This document shows, piece by piece, positions 32,880 through 45,023 of a DNA stretch of 64,000 bases. The position numbers and the translations under genes are program-made. Location of the stretch: NCBI GenBank assembly GCA_015680685.1, contig MNCI01004660.1:419785-483784 (forward strand), given 5' to 3'. The notes under the pieces are model-generated. The model searched no databases. It was not told the origin of the DNA and worked only from the letters and a program-made list of their open reading frames with translations. This DNA is from Gnetum montanum (Eukaryota > Streptophyta > Gnetopsida > Gnetales > Gnetaceae). Numbering within the stretch: the first letter of the stretch is position 1; each line of letters starts with the position of its first letter.

Positions 32880-34470
32880 AAGTTTTAATAGCGTTTGGTA
32901 CCATGAACCTGACGCACAATCCCGCGGTACCACCATAAAGCTGGAGTTTCATATTTTAAAACATTGAACGTATATGTTTTGCTGTGGTGATACCGGAGTA
33001 CAGCAGCTACAGTAGCTCTGTTCAAGAAGCTGAACTCACTGTTTCAGCCATATCTGCCTGGCAATATCAATATGCTGAACATATAAAATGCTGCTTCCGT
33101 TTCTTGCCAAAAAAAGAAAACTACTGATACACTTATGGCGCCATTAGTAGACCAGCGAAAAGCTCGGCTCCTGCTACCTCCACATTCCAAGAATTATTAG
33201 AATGAAATGGTAAATTTCCTTGCTGTTTTTCTAGAGGTTCCAGGCTGCGCCGTCGGCCTGTACCTGCAATGAATCACGACTGTGGACAGCGACTCATGCG
33301 GCAAGGAATCTGCGACGCATGCAGCTATTATGGAGCAACTCCACGCAGGCAACGGGTGAAGAAACGGAAGCTGCAGGGAACCTGCACCTTTACATGCCCA
33401 ACTTCGGAGAAAAAAAAGGCCTGCTTGGTCGGTTTCGGTGTGGCGGAGAAGCCAGGGCTCAAAACGGACGTTGCACAGGATGTGCAATTTGCCTTCTGTA
33501 AGTCCGGAGGAAAAGATGGCGTGCATGGCAGGTTTGTCAGGGAACGGAAAGTTGCAGGCAGCTGCGGAGCCTCCGCTATAGACATTGCCCGGTGCAGCCT
33601 GCGGGAGTCGGTCAGCGTCAAAGTGCCTCCTCATAACTTGCCTTTTGAGGCCACTCTTAGCCATCTCTCTGCTTACCCTAAGGAGATGGATGAATTTGTG
33701 AGCGAAGTGGAATGTATAGCAGGCTGGGAAAGCAGGCATTTGTGCAGAATTCCAGGGTTCCTCCGCCACTGCAGCAGTGCCTTGAGCGCAGCCACAGCTG
33801 CAGGGGCATCGGCCATGGTGCTTTACAATTGAAAGGAATGGTGGCACCGTTGCCATGGTTGCTTTCAGATCTATAAAGTTTTGGCGGCTTGTGCCTGTGC
33901 CCGTTACTGTCAGTGCGTGAACCCCTGGATCTTCCTGCGTTGAGTTTGCAGCCGCCGGCGACGCGGTCGAGGTAGAGACTGTAAAAGGTGATGAAGAAAT
34001 CACCGTTGCCAGCGTGGAGAGCCCAGAACACATCCCTTGGGTGGGCAACACTAGAAAGCACCTTTGTGGAGGCGTAAACTACGACGGTGTGGAGGATGTT
34101 ATTGGCGGGGAGGCCGTACTTACCTGACAGGTGGCTGAAGCTGCATCGTGGTTGGGCGGACTCTGGCTGCAGAAGCATACTCGTCTGTGATGGTGGCGGT
34201 GGTGGAGTAGATCTGGGCAAGTGTGGCACTGGCGCCGGCCCCTGTAACGAGGTCACTACGTCAGCGTGGTCATGCTGGGGTGCGCAGAGGCAGAAAACAG
34301 AGGCTGCATGCATGCTAGGCCACCGAAGAGGCAGTAGTAAACAACAGAACCGTCGTGGGGCTGTCGTGCCCCGATAAGGTGGTGGAGTTGCAACGGCAGC
34401 GAACAGGCCACAACGTGGCATTCATGCGCAGCGCACTCCATCGGTTACCTTCAAAGTTGCTCTTTAACAA
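32880..34470. other. GC- and CpG-rich island with overlapping long frames, identity unknown
   Basis: Base composition jumps relative to both sides. The longest frames are 33269-33832 (+, 187 codons, starting MNHDCGQRLMRQGICDAC), 33197-34051 (-, 284 codons) and 33678-34421 (-, 247 codons). They overlap, so at most one is real; long frames on both strands are expected in GC-rich DNA. The minus strand has a good donor-like CAG|GTAAGTACGG at about 34122-34131 and a weaker AGG|GTAAGC near 33683; an acceptor-like TTCATTGCAG lies near 33264. A spliced minus-strand gene is therefore possible, with the 33678-34421 frame containing ALHAGNGDFFITFYSLYLDR as its most protein-like piece. I recognise no family. 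Alternatives: a captured gene fragment, or a recent insertion that has not yet lost CpG. Confidence 0.4.
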
Positions 34471-35631
34471 ACACCATTTTATTTTTCCGATGTTCCTATG
34501 GTAGGCACAGGGCCATGATCAACAATATGTTGATATTGTTGAATGCTTTAATGCTAGTAATTGATGTGTAAAATTTTCAATATCCTATAAAGACCCTATA
34601 TAAGGACACCTACCTATACTTCTATATTTTGCAAATGGATGATTTGTTTTCTCACCACAAGCTTTGTACAACATCAAATGTGAGTCAATATAGGTTTATA
34701 GTTCATTGAATTAAAAGAATCCAACATCCAACTACTCTGTTACGAGATACCAATAATTATATGCCATAAACATTCATCATTAGTTAGGATCGATAGTCAT
34801 GATGCATGCCATTGTTATCAATGTTAGCAAGGTTTAAATATTATTTACATGTTAAGATGCTATCAATTTCTATTCAAAATTTATACTTCATGCTAGCTAA
34901 GTAGATGGCATCGAAGGAGAAATTCCTATATTTAGTTTGACAAGTTTTATATACACATTTTATGCTTTTATTTTCTTAACAATTTGAATTACATTAATTT
35001 AGATTACTCAGGAGTTACATTGATGGTGGGAGAGACATGGTGGACAACGTGGGGCTTGCAGCATTACAAGAGTTACATAACAACCTCAAGTGGTGGTGTC
35101 AAGAGTTATGATGTGGTGGTTGATGTCATAAACGGTGAAAGAGTGGATGTGGGCATTGAGTAAGCACCATGTCAGCAACCACTATTAAAACAAGGGCAGA
35201 GGTTTATAGACAGGATCAAAGGATCTCCCTTCTTCTAATCAATAGATAGGAGCTCTTTCATCTCATGGAAGCCTTCTTTCTCTTTGGCATAGCGGCGTGG
35301 TGACAAATGATGGGTAGCATCTACAACTTTCCCTTTCTCTCTTGTAGCAGCAAGGCACACTGCAACTGATTGCAAGAAAAAGTAGGATCAGACTCGGGAG
35401 ACTCTACTAACTTTGCAGGTGTATGACAAGTGACAGTGCATGTGTGGTAAGTGACAACAAGATCCAACAACCTCCTCTCCCTCTTGCATCGGCCATGAAG
35501 ATAGCAAGCACAGGATTTGCAGAATGCGTGAGGTTCTATTTTTTCTGTCTCCTAGCATGGCACCAGCTACATAGCAAGTGACCAATGCAACGTGAATGGC
35601 AACGACTCTGAGCAACACATGGTGAGTGTTA
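34471..35631. other. No gene; possible LTR-like promoter near 34598
   Basis: CTATATAAGG at 34598-34607 resembles a TATA box. Upstream TGTTGATATTGTTG (about 34528) could be an LTR start, but no partner repeat or target duplication was found. From about 34980 the sequence becomes the upstream part of the family A LTR, for which no second copy exists here to define the edge. Confidence 0.35.
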
Positions 35632-35795
35632 CAGATGACAACAACATGCATCAGAGACACGTCATGGTGGCAATGATTGCATGATGCCCTCTAGCCTCTC
35701 TTCTCCTTTCCCTTTCCTGTGGTGGCAACAGGTGGTAGATGTAGTGTGTCAAAAGTGTCGACTATAATAGTCTCTCCCAGTGTAGATAGTAGCGA

Positions 35796-35832
<37 letters not shown>

Positions 35833-36411
35833 CCTTCCAAGCAGATGATAGGTGGTCAATGTGGCACAAATGACAACAACTTTGAGCAACATGTGGCAAC
35901 AATGATCACAACTGCAAGAGCAGATCTCTTAGCATCCCCTCACTCTTACAAGCACATGGCAGGCTACAATGGGCCTCCCCTTTCTCAAGCACCAACTAGG
36001 AAACCTATGACAATGGCAATACCTATAGTAGCAACAGATGACATGCAAGCTGGGAGAATGACAGTAGCGAAACATGTCTCTCTCTCTCCCTCTCTCGGGT
36101 GACTACAAGTAGTGTTGGTTGTGGTAGTATCTATGATGAAAAGATGGCATGCATAGACGGTAGTAGTGAGGGACCAGGGAAAATTTAAATTTTTGGTTAC
36201 TTATTGTATTTTTATGAAGTCTTGAATTTCAAAGAGAGTTACTCAAAGTTCTTTGATTTTCTAGCTTAACTTATTTTGTTGAAATGTCCCATAAGCCTCT
36301 CCAGTTTAGACTATTCTTGAGTTTCTATATTCATATGGGAGGTGCCCTAGGCAATAGTCTCCTCAAATGAGTTTTTTTTGCAGTGTTGGTGCATCCAAAA
36401 TTTATGCATCA
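35632..36411 (+). repeat. Family A 5' LTR, part shared with the second copy
   Basis: Matches 45024-46119 block by block: GCATCAGAG, CATGATGCCCT, CACTCTT[AT]CAAGCACATGG, GGCCTCCCCTTT, CCCTAGGCAATAGTCTCCT, and the terminal CATCCAAAATTTATGCATCA. It ends CA at 36411. The real start lies further left (perhaps about 35000). A CT microsatellite sits inside at 35799-35829. Confidence 0.75.
35799..35829. repeat. (CT)n microsatellite
   Basis: About 15 CT units inside the family A LTR. The second A copy lacks it, having only TCTTTCTCTCC at that place (about 45191), so it expanded after the copies separated. Confidence 0.85.
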
Positions 36412-36420
36412 ACATCTTTT

Positions 36421-36438
36421 TGACACTAGAAAGAGGGC
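36421..36438 (+). other. Primer binding site candidate of family A
   Basis: TGACACTAGAAAGAGGGC follows the LTR end after 9 bases, and TAGTGCTAGAAGGAGAGC holds the same place in copy 2 (46346-46363). The tRNA was not identified, and the 9-base gap is larger than usual. Confidence 0.4.
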
Positions 36439-36954
36439 TCTTTTTCTGGCCTTTGTTTTTCCATTTTCTGGAATATCAGTCTTTCTTGTTCTTGATTCTA
36501 TTCCAAAACTTGTTGAATTTTTTCACTTAAAATCTCTATTTTTCTGCCCTTGGTTTGAAAAATATTTTTGCTTTATTTTTTAAACATTTTCATTTCTCGT
36601 TACCTGAGTCTTATCACCCATCTTTAATGCTATTTTCAAATTTCTAAACCTTGTTTTCCTAGTCCCATTTTTAGATTTATATTTTGGCAGTTCTTACCTG
36701 AGTCCTAACTTTGGTAATGTGGTTTTATTACTCATTCAATTTTAAATTTATTTTTCTAAAATTTTTCACTTTACTATTTTCCTTTTAAGTTTTATAAATA
36801 TTGTAATTTCATGCATTTATTTTTCTTTTAAAAAGTTTTTTATAGCATATTTTAGTGTTTTTTTGTCAACAAATATTATTATTTCAATATTTTTTTTTAT
36901 TTTACTTAATGTTATAGCTTTATTTTAACATTTATATTCTATAATTCTTGTTTT

Positions 36955-39827
36955 ATGAGTGAACTCCCAACAAGAATTATTTACCTTTGCTCCTAGCCAA
37001 TCAACTATCCATCACTTTACTTTAAAAAAGCAACAAACTTCACATTTTCCAAGTTCCATTCCTAGGAGAACTAGAAGTAGGATGGTTGCCAATCAACCCT
37101 TAGCTCCCCTGGTGAGCAACCCCTCTAACTTCACTAACTATCATGATATCCCAAAATCACTCTAAAATATAAATTTATTTTTTGATCCCACAACCCCTAT
37201 TAAGTGATTCCCACTGACATATACAATGTTTTGAAACCTTACTAGGGATGCATAACATTGTACAAAATAACATAACATGTAGGGTATTTGTGATAACCTT
37301 TAGGAGCAAAGCCATCCAATGTTTTTTTATGCTCCCTAATGCCTCCATCGACTCATGGTAAGAATTCAAAAATAAGTTGCTCCAATATGACAAGTTCACT
37401 AGCTCAACCATAGCATCAAGCAATTTCATAAGCTTGAGGAAAATACCCAAGGGAAAATGTCTAGGATACAAACTAAGATTCCTTCATTAGCTTGCCTATG
37501 TGCCAAATGAGATGCATCTACAACCTAGTGGCATCAATTTTTACCTATCCACCATTAATTCATTCTTTGCCTATGTAATCAAATCTAATCCCAACACAAC
37601 AAAAATACGAGTGATGGCTAAAGCCATCAAGTTGGAACAAATTACCCTCAGAAATAGTATTCAAACCCAATTTGGGATGATGAACATTAGAAACCCTATG
37701 TAAACTAGTACTTTACCTTTACCAACTTTCCTAATGACTAATACCATGTTTCAAACTTCCACTCCCCTTCAACTGACTTAACCTTCAAAAAATTATCTTT
37801 AAAGTTCAATGTCTTTTTCATTTCTAATATCCAACACTGGTTTGAATGATGACCAATTGAAGGCCTTAATTCAATCGATCATAAACCCAAATGGGATATC
37901 TAATCCTGTTCAACCCCTAGCCCAAACTCAAAATCAAATGACCCAGATATTAACTTTGCTTCAAAAAATTTCAAATGAAGTAGTTGAATTAAAGTGGAAC
38001 AACAACAAGGTTCTTACACAATATGAAAAGCCAAGTACATCAATCAATGATGATTATTGTTGTCTTCATAACACGAGGCAACATTCTAAGAACACTTGTC
38101 CCTATTTTTTATCACTATATGCTGACAATGCCTAGAGTCAACAAAATGGGAAACCCCTTGTTATAGTCCTTAATGTACCTCATGAAACAAAAAATGAAGA
38201 AGTTCCCTCATTAGAACAAGTTATGGTAAGTGACCCTAACCCACATAACACTTGCTACCACAGACTTAGAGACATTGTAAACATTGCACAACAACAAACT
38301 AGGAATGATCCTTATACTCCTCCAAATAGAAGAGATCTTAGTCAAAACAATACAAACACTCAAACTATGTCATCCTAACCAAATGCCCCACAATGATCAA
38401 ACTTTTCTTCTATACTTAGAAGAACTTCATCCCAACAAGAAGCCAAAAATGAACATAAGACTTATGATCTAGTTGAGGATTTGAAAAAGGTTAAAGTTGA
38501 CATTTCACTATATGACCTTGTATAGTTTAACAAAGTGAAAGATGTGATTCAAGAGATAGTTCATAGACCAAAAACCAATAATGAAAAATCCCTAACCCCT
38601 AAAAGGCAAGTTCACTTCATAGAAAGTCCTAATGCATTATTTATACAAAACGCAAACAATTCCATGATGAGCAAGAAAGAGCAACCTCCTTTCCTAACAA
38701 CTTTAATTATTTTAGGAAAGAACATTCATAATTATTTGATTGATTCTAGTACAACTATTAGTGTCATGTCACTTGAGGTATGTAAGGCTTTAGAAGCACA
38801 AATGATACCATAAATAAAAAGTGTGATTCAACTCGATGAACCCAACATACCTAGAGTGGGGTCATTAAAAGGAGTAAAAGTGCAACTTAAAAAATATCCT
38901 ACATTTACATGTTACATGAATATCTTACTAGTTGATATGTCATCCAGTTATGGTGTGCTTTTGTCTAGGACTTTTGGAGCCAATTTTGGGGGGTTCTTTA
39001 GGTTAGATTTCTTAGAATTGTTAATCCCTATCAAAGGAAAATCTAAATATGTGATTATACCTAGAGAACCCTTTTATAAGCAAGTGGTAACAACCTTTGA
39101 TCAGCAAAATCAATCTTTAAAAAATCAAAATAGTAATCCTTCTATTGAAGTTATTAAAGTTGAGTATGGAGAATAGGTTATAAATGACCATGTGAGTGAA
39201 ATTACAAAAATAAATCCTTTCTCTCATATAGATTCCACCCAACCCTATTAAACTTCTAAAGAACGTGAAGAAATCCATGAAAATACCTTGCCTTATCATC
39301 AACATGATGGAAAGGGATTTCTTCTAGATGACCTACCACCTTTAAAGTAGGACAAAGATATAAATGAATCTCAATCATTAAAACATTAGAAGATGTGTCA
39401 AATTTTGAGGACATATCCATTGAACATGTTCCTAGAGAAGCTGTATTTGATGACTTATAGAAACTAAGATTTGTTAGACCTAAGATTGAAACTTATATGA
39501 AAGAATAACTTGAGGAACTTCTAGGGTCTAAAATTATTCATCTTATGAAATATTTAAATTTAGTACCTAATAGAAAAAAAAACAAGTGAATTAATATTAC
39601 ATCTTGATTTTTGTAATCTTAATCATTAAAAAATTGTTAAATGATGGCTTAACAAGAAACATGTAGGTAAAGTCTTTAAGATAGAAGATCTAGTCCTAAA
39701 ACGAGATAGAGCATCTAGTCAAATAGGTCCTCAAAGTAAGTTCTCTCCTATGTGGTCAGGTCCATTCTAAGTTACAAATGTCATTGGTCCCAATGTATAT
39801 AAAATTGTTGATTTGCAAGGACATAAG
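36955..39827 (+). pseudogene. Family A copy 1: gag, protease, truncated RT fused to integrase C-terminus
   Basis: The frame begins near 36955 with a Thr/His/Phe-rich leader and a PLAPLVSNPSNFTNYHDIPK segment shared with copy 2. A gag core with many stops covers about 37180-37700 (YVPNEMHLQPSGINFYLSTI near 37497). A spacer with CCLHNTRQHSKNTC (38068-38103; a His/Cys pattern comparable to copy 2) follows. Protease lies at 38690-39000: YLIDSSTTISVMS has D-S-S at 38742-38750, and SSYGVLLSRTFGANFGGFFR follows. Near 39470-39610 the start of reverse transcriptase (RPKIETYMKE, then CNLNH) passes directly into the integrase C-terminus (DLVLKRDRASSQIGPQSKF, then MWSGPF). The same junction is present in copy 2. 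The solo LTR at 39828 splits the end of this frame. Confidence 0.8.
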
Positions 39828-40519
39828 TGTAACGACGGAAAACGTCGGCAGCTGGAAATACCAACCGAGATTCCGCGTACACAGTTTTTACCACGGATCC
39901 GCGCGAGGGCTAAGTTGGAAAAACGAATCCGCGGTGCCCTGAACGGTCTTGTCGATCAGACAGGGACTTACGGGTCAGTAAAAAAATGATAATTGTAGAT
40001 CGACCGCAAAACGGTGGGATAACGATGTGTGTGGACCACCGCGAAGATGACGCCGAAATACCGAGAAGATGCAAATCGGGAGCAGAAAATCGTGCAATTT
40101 ACGAAGATCAAAGATCTATGTTCCAATGCCAAATGGAATATATGATTGGATGTATACAATGTTACAATGGGAGGAAATTCCCAACAAACTGAGTACAAAG
40201 ATGAGCACAAAACAGCAAGAAAACTGTCTGGACAGAACAACGGATCTACCTTTTGGACCAAGGCCTAGATGCAGAAATGGTCAAGCAATTTCCGTTCCGC
40301 TTCTCGGCTTCAGATAGATCTGCTGCTAGGAGCTCCTGCGTGCTGTGTTCTGTTGCTGCTGAAGAATGATGTCTGCGGCCAAGAGGTTGCTCTTGTTTCT
40401 CTGTTTCAGGGCGATAAGTTTCCCTTGCTCAGAAAATGCTCTTGTCCTCTTGGTCTCTGTCAAAGTGCTAAGTCTGTATATTTGTCAAAAATCCCCCTTT
40501 TTATATTTGTCAGTCGGAG

Positions 40520-40528
40520 TATTTATAG
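40520..40528 (-). promoter_or_regulatory. TATA box in the solo Tat-type LTR
   Basis: Minus strand CTATAAATA. On this strand the hairpin array 40756-41400 lies upstream of it, placing the array in U3. Confidence 0.6.
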
Positions 40529-40755
40529 ACCACGACACGTGCAACCCTGATGATGTGGGCCCGAATGTCGCGGGTTTCGCCGATGCGATTCTTTTAAGTC
40601 GAACTGCGACTACGCACAACACGCTTGTTCGCGTGCTGTGCGTGTAAAGAGCAGGCTCACGATAGACATGTCTCGGCTGCGTTTGCGCTCATTCGCGTTG
40701 TGTTTGCGTGTATGAGCGCAACTTTGGCGTAGCAACAACACGCTTAAGATTGTTG

Positions 40756-41413
40756 TACGCTCATCACGCAACTGTGCGTGACGTAGCGTAAATGTAACAC
40801 ACTCCATGCAGCTACACGCGGTGGAGTATGATCAAAGTGTAGCTTACGCTCATCACGGAGCTGTGCATGACGAAGCGTAACGCGCGTGTTGTTGCATTCT
40901 GGCCTACGCACTAGCATGCATTATTGCGTAACGCGCGTAAAGATCAGCTGAGCGTTTGCAAGAACAAGTGCCAACCCGTCGTATTTCCATGGATTTTTGC
41001 TTAACTGCCTTGGAGCTTGCTTAACTGCCTTGGAGCTTATTACGCTCATCATGCTGCCGTGCGTGAAGAGCGTAAACTTGTCCTTAGACAGAATTCGCTT
41101 TTAACTGTCTTGGAGCTTATTACGCTCATCACGCTGCCGTGCGTGATAGAGCGTAAACTTGTCCTTAGAACAGATTTGAGGCGCCTTTATTGTCCCGGTG
41201 CTTATTACGCTCATCACGCTATCGTGCGTGATGGAGCGTAAACTTGTCCTTAAACAAATTTACCTGTCTTCGGAGCTTACTACGCTCACCACGCTGCCGT
41301 GCGTGATGGAGCGTAAACTTGTCCTTAGACAAATTTACCTGTCTTCGGAGCTTACTACGCTCACCACGCTGCCGTGCGTGATGGAGCGTAAACTTGTCCT
41401 TAGACAAATTTGA
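40756..41413. repeat. Array of hairpins, ending in 75-bp tandem repeats
   Basis: Imperfect inverted repeats of TACGCTCATCACGC and GCGTGA..GAGCGTA occur at about 40756-40790, 40845-40880, 41039-41074, 41120-41156 (15-bp arms with a one-base bulge and a 6-nt loop), 41204-41242, 41279-41317 and 41354-41392. The last units are regular: the spacing from 41281 to 41356 is exactly 75 bp and these two are almost identical. Each tandem unit also carries AAACTTGTCCTTA downstream of the hairpin. Open frames here are by-products of the repeat. Confidence 0.85.
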
Positions 41414-41483
41414 GGCGCGCTCCTGCTCAAACTACGAATCTTCGCCTGAGGCCGACCCGTAATTTTCACGGTGTTTCAATAAG

Positions 41484-41560
41484 TTACACAGGAATTTTAA
41501 TGTATTTCATTTAAAGCATTTCTACTCAGGTGCCCCACATGGATTGTTGGTAGATTCTTA
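41484..41560 (+). pseudogene. End of family A copy 1 integrase, right of the solo LTR
   Basis: Continues the integrase C-terminus: the frame around TTTTAATGTATTTCATTTAAA gives F-N-x-F-H-L-K, the usual end of the gypsy integrase chromatin-proximal tail, collinear with copy 2 at 51807-51850. The frame ends at about 41550. Confidence 0.7.
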
Positions 41561-44500
41561 GTTACATTTCTTCTTCCTCTTCACCAAGGATTTCATTTGT
41601 ATATAGCTACATTTGCATATTTTCTTTGCATTTTCATCATCTCTTTCTTAGCATACTGGCTTTGATTTAATTTGTGATTTTCATATGGTTTTAATAATCA
41701 TTATAGTCATTTAAGTTACTAAGTGTTGGGTCATCATAACACCATTGGAAAATAATGCAAGCATAATGCTTTATATATCCTATTACTATTACATAAAATC
41801 TCTTTTATATTATATATTTCAATAATTCTATGATCCTTCCTAGTCTATTTCAAGGTTTTAGTTTTATTAGTTATGTTGAACTATGGAGGATAGGATTTAT
41901 GCTAACTTATCATGTAATTATCATGATAATGTGGGTGTAGGATAGGTGACATTGGAGAATGATTAGCCAAAATCACTAGGTGACCTTGGAAAATGTCATT
42001 TTCCCTTTTATAAGCCCTAGCCCTCAAGTGTGATGATCCATGGCTACCCTGTGATCAACAAGGTGAAGTGTGTTCATGTTCACTTGAGAATCCTTAGTCA
42101 CCAAGGAGACCTATTCTAATGTCATCAAATTGTAATTAAAAGCACATACATGAGGGTTGAATTGCATCAAGGGCAAAGTTCCAAAAGGACCGTATTCTTT
42201 GGTAGTGTAGCTAATCGGCTAGACTTGTAATACCCATTCATAGGGAGAAAGAAATAGCACCCTAAGGCCCCTTAGAAAGAAAGATAGTTGAAAGAAGAAA
42301 ATGCCTAGGTGGTTGTCTTTTTACAACAATCAAACTAACATTAATCCATAAAATTAGAATGAAATCAACAATAGCTAGATCTAGCTCTAAAATAGGTTAC
42401 TGAATATTAATTTTAGGAATTAAGAGATAATTTTATAAAGAAATAGCCATAGTAAAATATCTATGCAAGATTCATCAAATTAAAGAATATTAAACTTTTT
42501 ATTATTCAACCTAAAACCAAATATTTAATTAGGATCATGTGTGCATTTGAAAACCAAAGAAATGACCACAAAAGAGATAAATTAATAATCTCATGTTTGT
42601 TCAATCACATAAGAATATTTTATAATTTCTAGCCACACACAAAAACAAGATCTAAATTTAACTCTTGTAACCATTTTACCAGTAATCATTTAATCAAAAA
42701 ATTCATATGTTCAATAGTAGAGAATAGATAGATCAAAACCATAAATTAACATCTTAGGTTTTGCCCCACTCCATCAACTTATAGAAAGATATCAAAAATC
42801 AAACTTGAAAAGGTATAGGAAAAAAAAAAGTATAAATGAAGATTAAGATCCAAGATTTATGCATTTAAAGGGGAGGGTTCATCAATCAAATTCCAACCAA
42901 AATCCAAGAATTAAACAATTTTAAAACATTCACAATTATCCATGGGCCCAAGGAAACTCTCACTTTCTACCGGTGGTACCAATCCTCATATTAGGGATCC
43001 TTGGCCCTTGTTGGTAATCTTTTGTCAAAAATGCACCAAATCATTATGGGTGCTTCTAAATCATTACGGAAACAACTCTCATCCAAGTCATTTAGGTGTG
43101 AGAGTGCAGAGGATGGTAGGAGAGATCTAGAAAAAAGGTAATAAAGGTTTCAAAAATCTAAACTTATAACAATAATCTTGATATTTTCATACAAGAATTG
43201 TGAAGGTGGTTAGACAAGAAAGAAGAGAGGAGTTTAAGAAAATCATCCCTTGCTGGCCATTATCAAACATAATAGAGATGGATCATTTTATCTCCTTGTT
43301 TAGATATCTTGCTTAATAGGAGGAATTCTCAGAATATTCAATTGCTATGTTGCACTTGTTTTCTTTCTCTTTATTATCTCTTGTAGTAACCATAGTCTTC
43401 TCTCCCTTCCTAGCCACACTCCTTGTTGATGTATCCTTTTTTTTTTATTTTCATTTTTTCTCTACTTAGTGAATTTTTCCTTGTCTTCCCTTTTTTTCCT
43501 CTCCTCTACTCCCTATTTGTAGGTGGAATAAGGAATAATGGATGGTTTCTTGTAATTGACTTCTTGGGAACTATTTGTATTTTTTTTCTTTCTATTTAAA
43601 GTTATCTCTCTCTCTATCTTTTTTAGCAATGAGTCATGAGTTCAATTCTCTTCATGATCACTATAAATAAAATATGTATATTCACAAGTTGCAATTTTAA
43701 TTCTTAAATCAACAATTTTTGATATTTTAGAATTTAGGTTTTGCTAAATCTCAAGTTCAACTCCTCTTAATAATTACAAAACATTCCAACATAATATCTA
43801 TTTCTTTACCATTTAGAATTGTTATAAGATGCAAGGAAAGATAGATTCATGATAAAGGTATTTTAGGATACATAATCAAATAAGGCAACTTCTTTTTCAG
43901 GTCATCAGCAATGTGAATTTTCCCATCCTTTTACTATTTTAAACTAAAAAGAGTAATGCATCAATTTAGATATAAATAAAATATAAACCTATAGTATTTT
44001 CATACAATATCCCTGATTCATGGTTCAAGTTCCTCCAACTTGATTGATAGGTCAACTTCCTCAATATGAGCATTCATTTGCATCTCAACATACCTATTTC
44101 AGCTATTGAAGCATACCTTAGAGCATTGTCCTCTATTTTTATTTTGTTTCTTAGCATCTCTATTGAAATAGAACAAAAAATATTTTTCCCATATATTATT
44201 TATTATTATTATTTTAAAACATTCACAGTATGTATTTTAATTCATATTTCTTATGCATAACGTATTTACTCACACACAAAACTTATCAACAAAACATGCA
44301 CACAAACACACAGAAAGACTATTACAATCATTAATGTTAAAACTCAAGGAAATGTGGTTTGTTAAAAAACTCATGCTGGAATTTCTACATTAAGAATGAA
44401 GTATTCCATGAGTAAAGGTTCCTCAAAACAAAAGAAGAAAAAAAAAAGAATGAGGATTGTGTTCGTTAGTAGTGTAATAAGTTTTTGAGTGTGATGGGGT

Positions 44501-45023
44501 CTAGTAGCTATCCTTACCTTAACCTCCATTCCCCTTTTAAGCCTATTTCCTTGAAATTCAAAATAAAATAAAATAATCCATTTTCACCCATGCCCTTTCA
44601 AAAAAAACTAAAAAAGAAAAAGAGGAATCACAAGAAAAAATTTGAAAGTTGTCATTAGCCACAATCTAACATGAGCCTATCCTCCTCATTAAGTTTGGTA
44701 GAAGTCGCATGCTCAAAGTAGTTCACATACTTTTTACTTTTATCTTGTGAGAAGACTAGGAATGAGATCTTAATTATATTTTAATTATATATATATATAT
44801 CTATGTAGTTAAAATAATGAATTATATATTTGGATTTTAATTAAATAATATGGTGTGGTAACAGTGGCCCATGTCTAGTTTTTTCTTGATTATATAGTTA
44901 TTTTAATAATGTCTAGATTAGTATAGTTTACTTTCAAGTTTCAATTTGTTCTTTTTGTGATGTTTTCAATTTTCTATCTATTGCATTTCCTTTCAAAAGT
45001 TTTGTGATTTTATTATCCTTGAA
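41561..45023. other. No gene recognised
   Basis: AT-rich DNA with poly(T), poly(A) and (TA)n runs (about 44787-44802). I examined it for LTR ends, LINE motifs and paired repeats and found nothing reliable. The 3' LTR of family A copy 1 is not evident here. Confidence 0.4.

Larger units (their letters stand above)
39828..41478 (-). mobile_element. Solo LTR of the Tat-type family, 1651 bp, TSD ATAAG
   Basis: TGTAACGACGG to GGTGTTTCA on the plus strand, flanked by ATAAG at 39823-39827 and 41479-41483. It splits family A copy 1 exactly, since copy 2 reads through the site (51789-51810). It shares its ends, GGTGCCCTGAA, TGATCA/CGATCAGACAGGGACTTA-type blocks and hairpin arrays with the LTR at 56132-57994. 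The minus strand has a canonical TATA box at 40520-40528, which sets the orientation. There is no internal region, so it arose by LTR-LTR recombination. CpG is abundant compared with its relative, indicating a younger insertion. Confidence 0.88.

Noticed and set aside
33197-34421. Calling one of the three long frames in the GC-rich island as a gene
   Set aside because: Frames overlap on both strands without a recognisable domain, so the region is reported as an unidentified island instead.
34528-34760. Possible copia-like solo LTR around the TATA box at 34598
   Set aside because: No paired end, no target duplication and no second copy in the window.
35719-36102. 127-codon plus-strand frame
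   Set aside because: Inside the family A LTR and includes translation of the CT microsatellite (Leu-Ser repeats).
37175-37471. 98-codon minus-strand frame
   Set aside because: Antisense to family A gag, which is collinear with copy 2 on the plus strand.
41017-41413. CRISPR-like array of regularly spaced repeats
   Set aside because: Units of about 75 bp include the supposed spacers, which are nearly identical, and the array lies inside a plant LTR with a target duplication. It is tandem repetition of a hairpin unit.
41017-41413. Open frames repeating ERKLVL and related peptides on both strands
   Set aside because: They follow the 75-bp DNA repeat (a multiple of three) and appear on both strands; no start context and no protein character.
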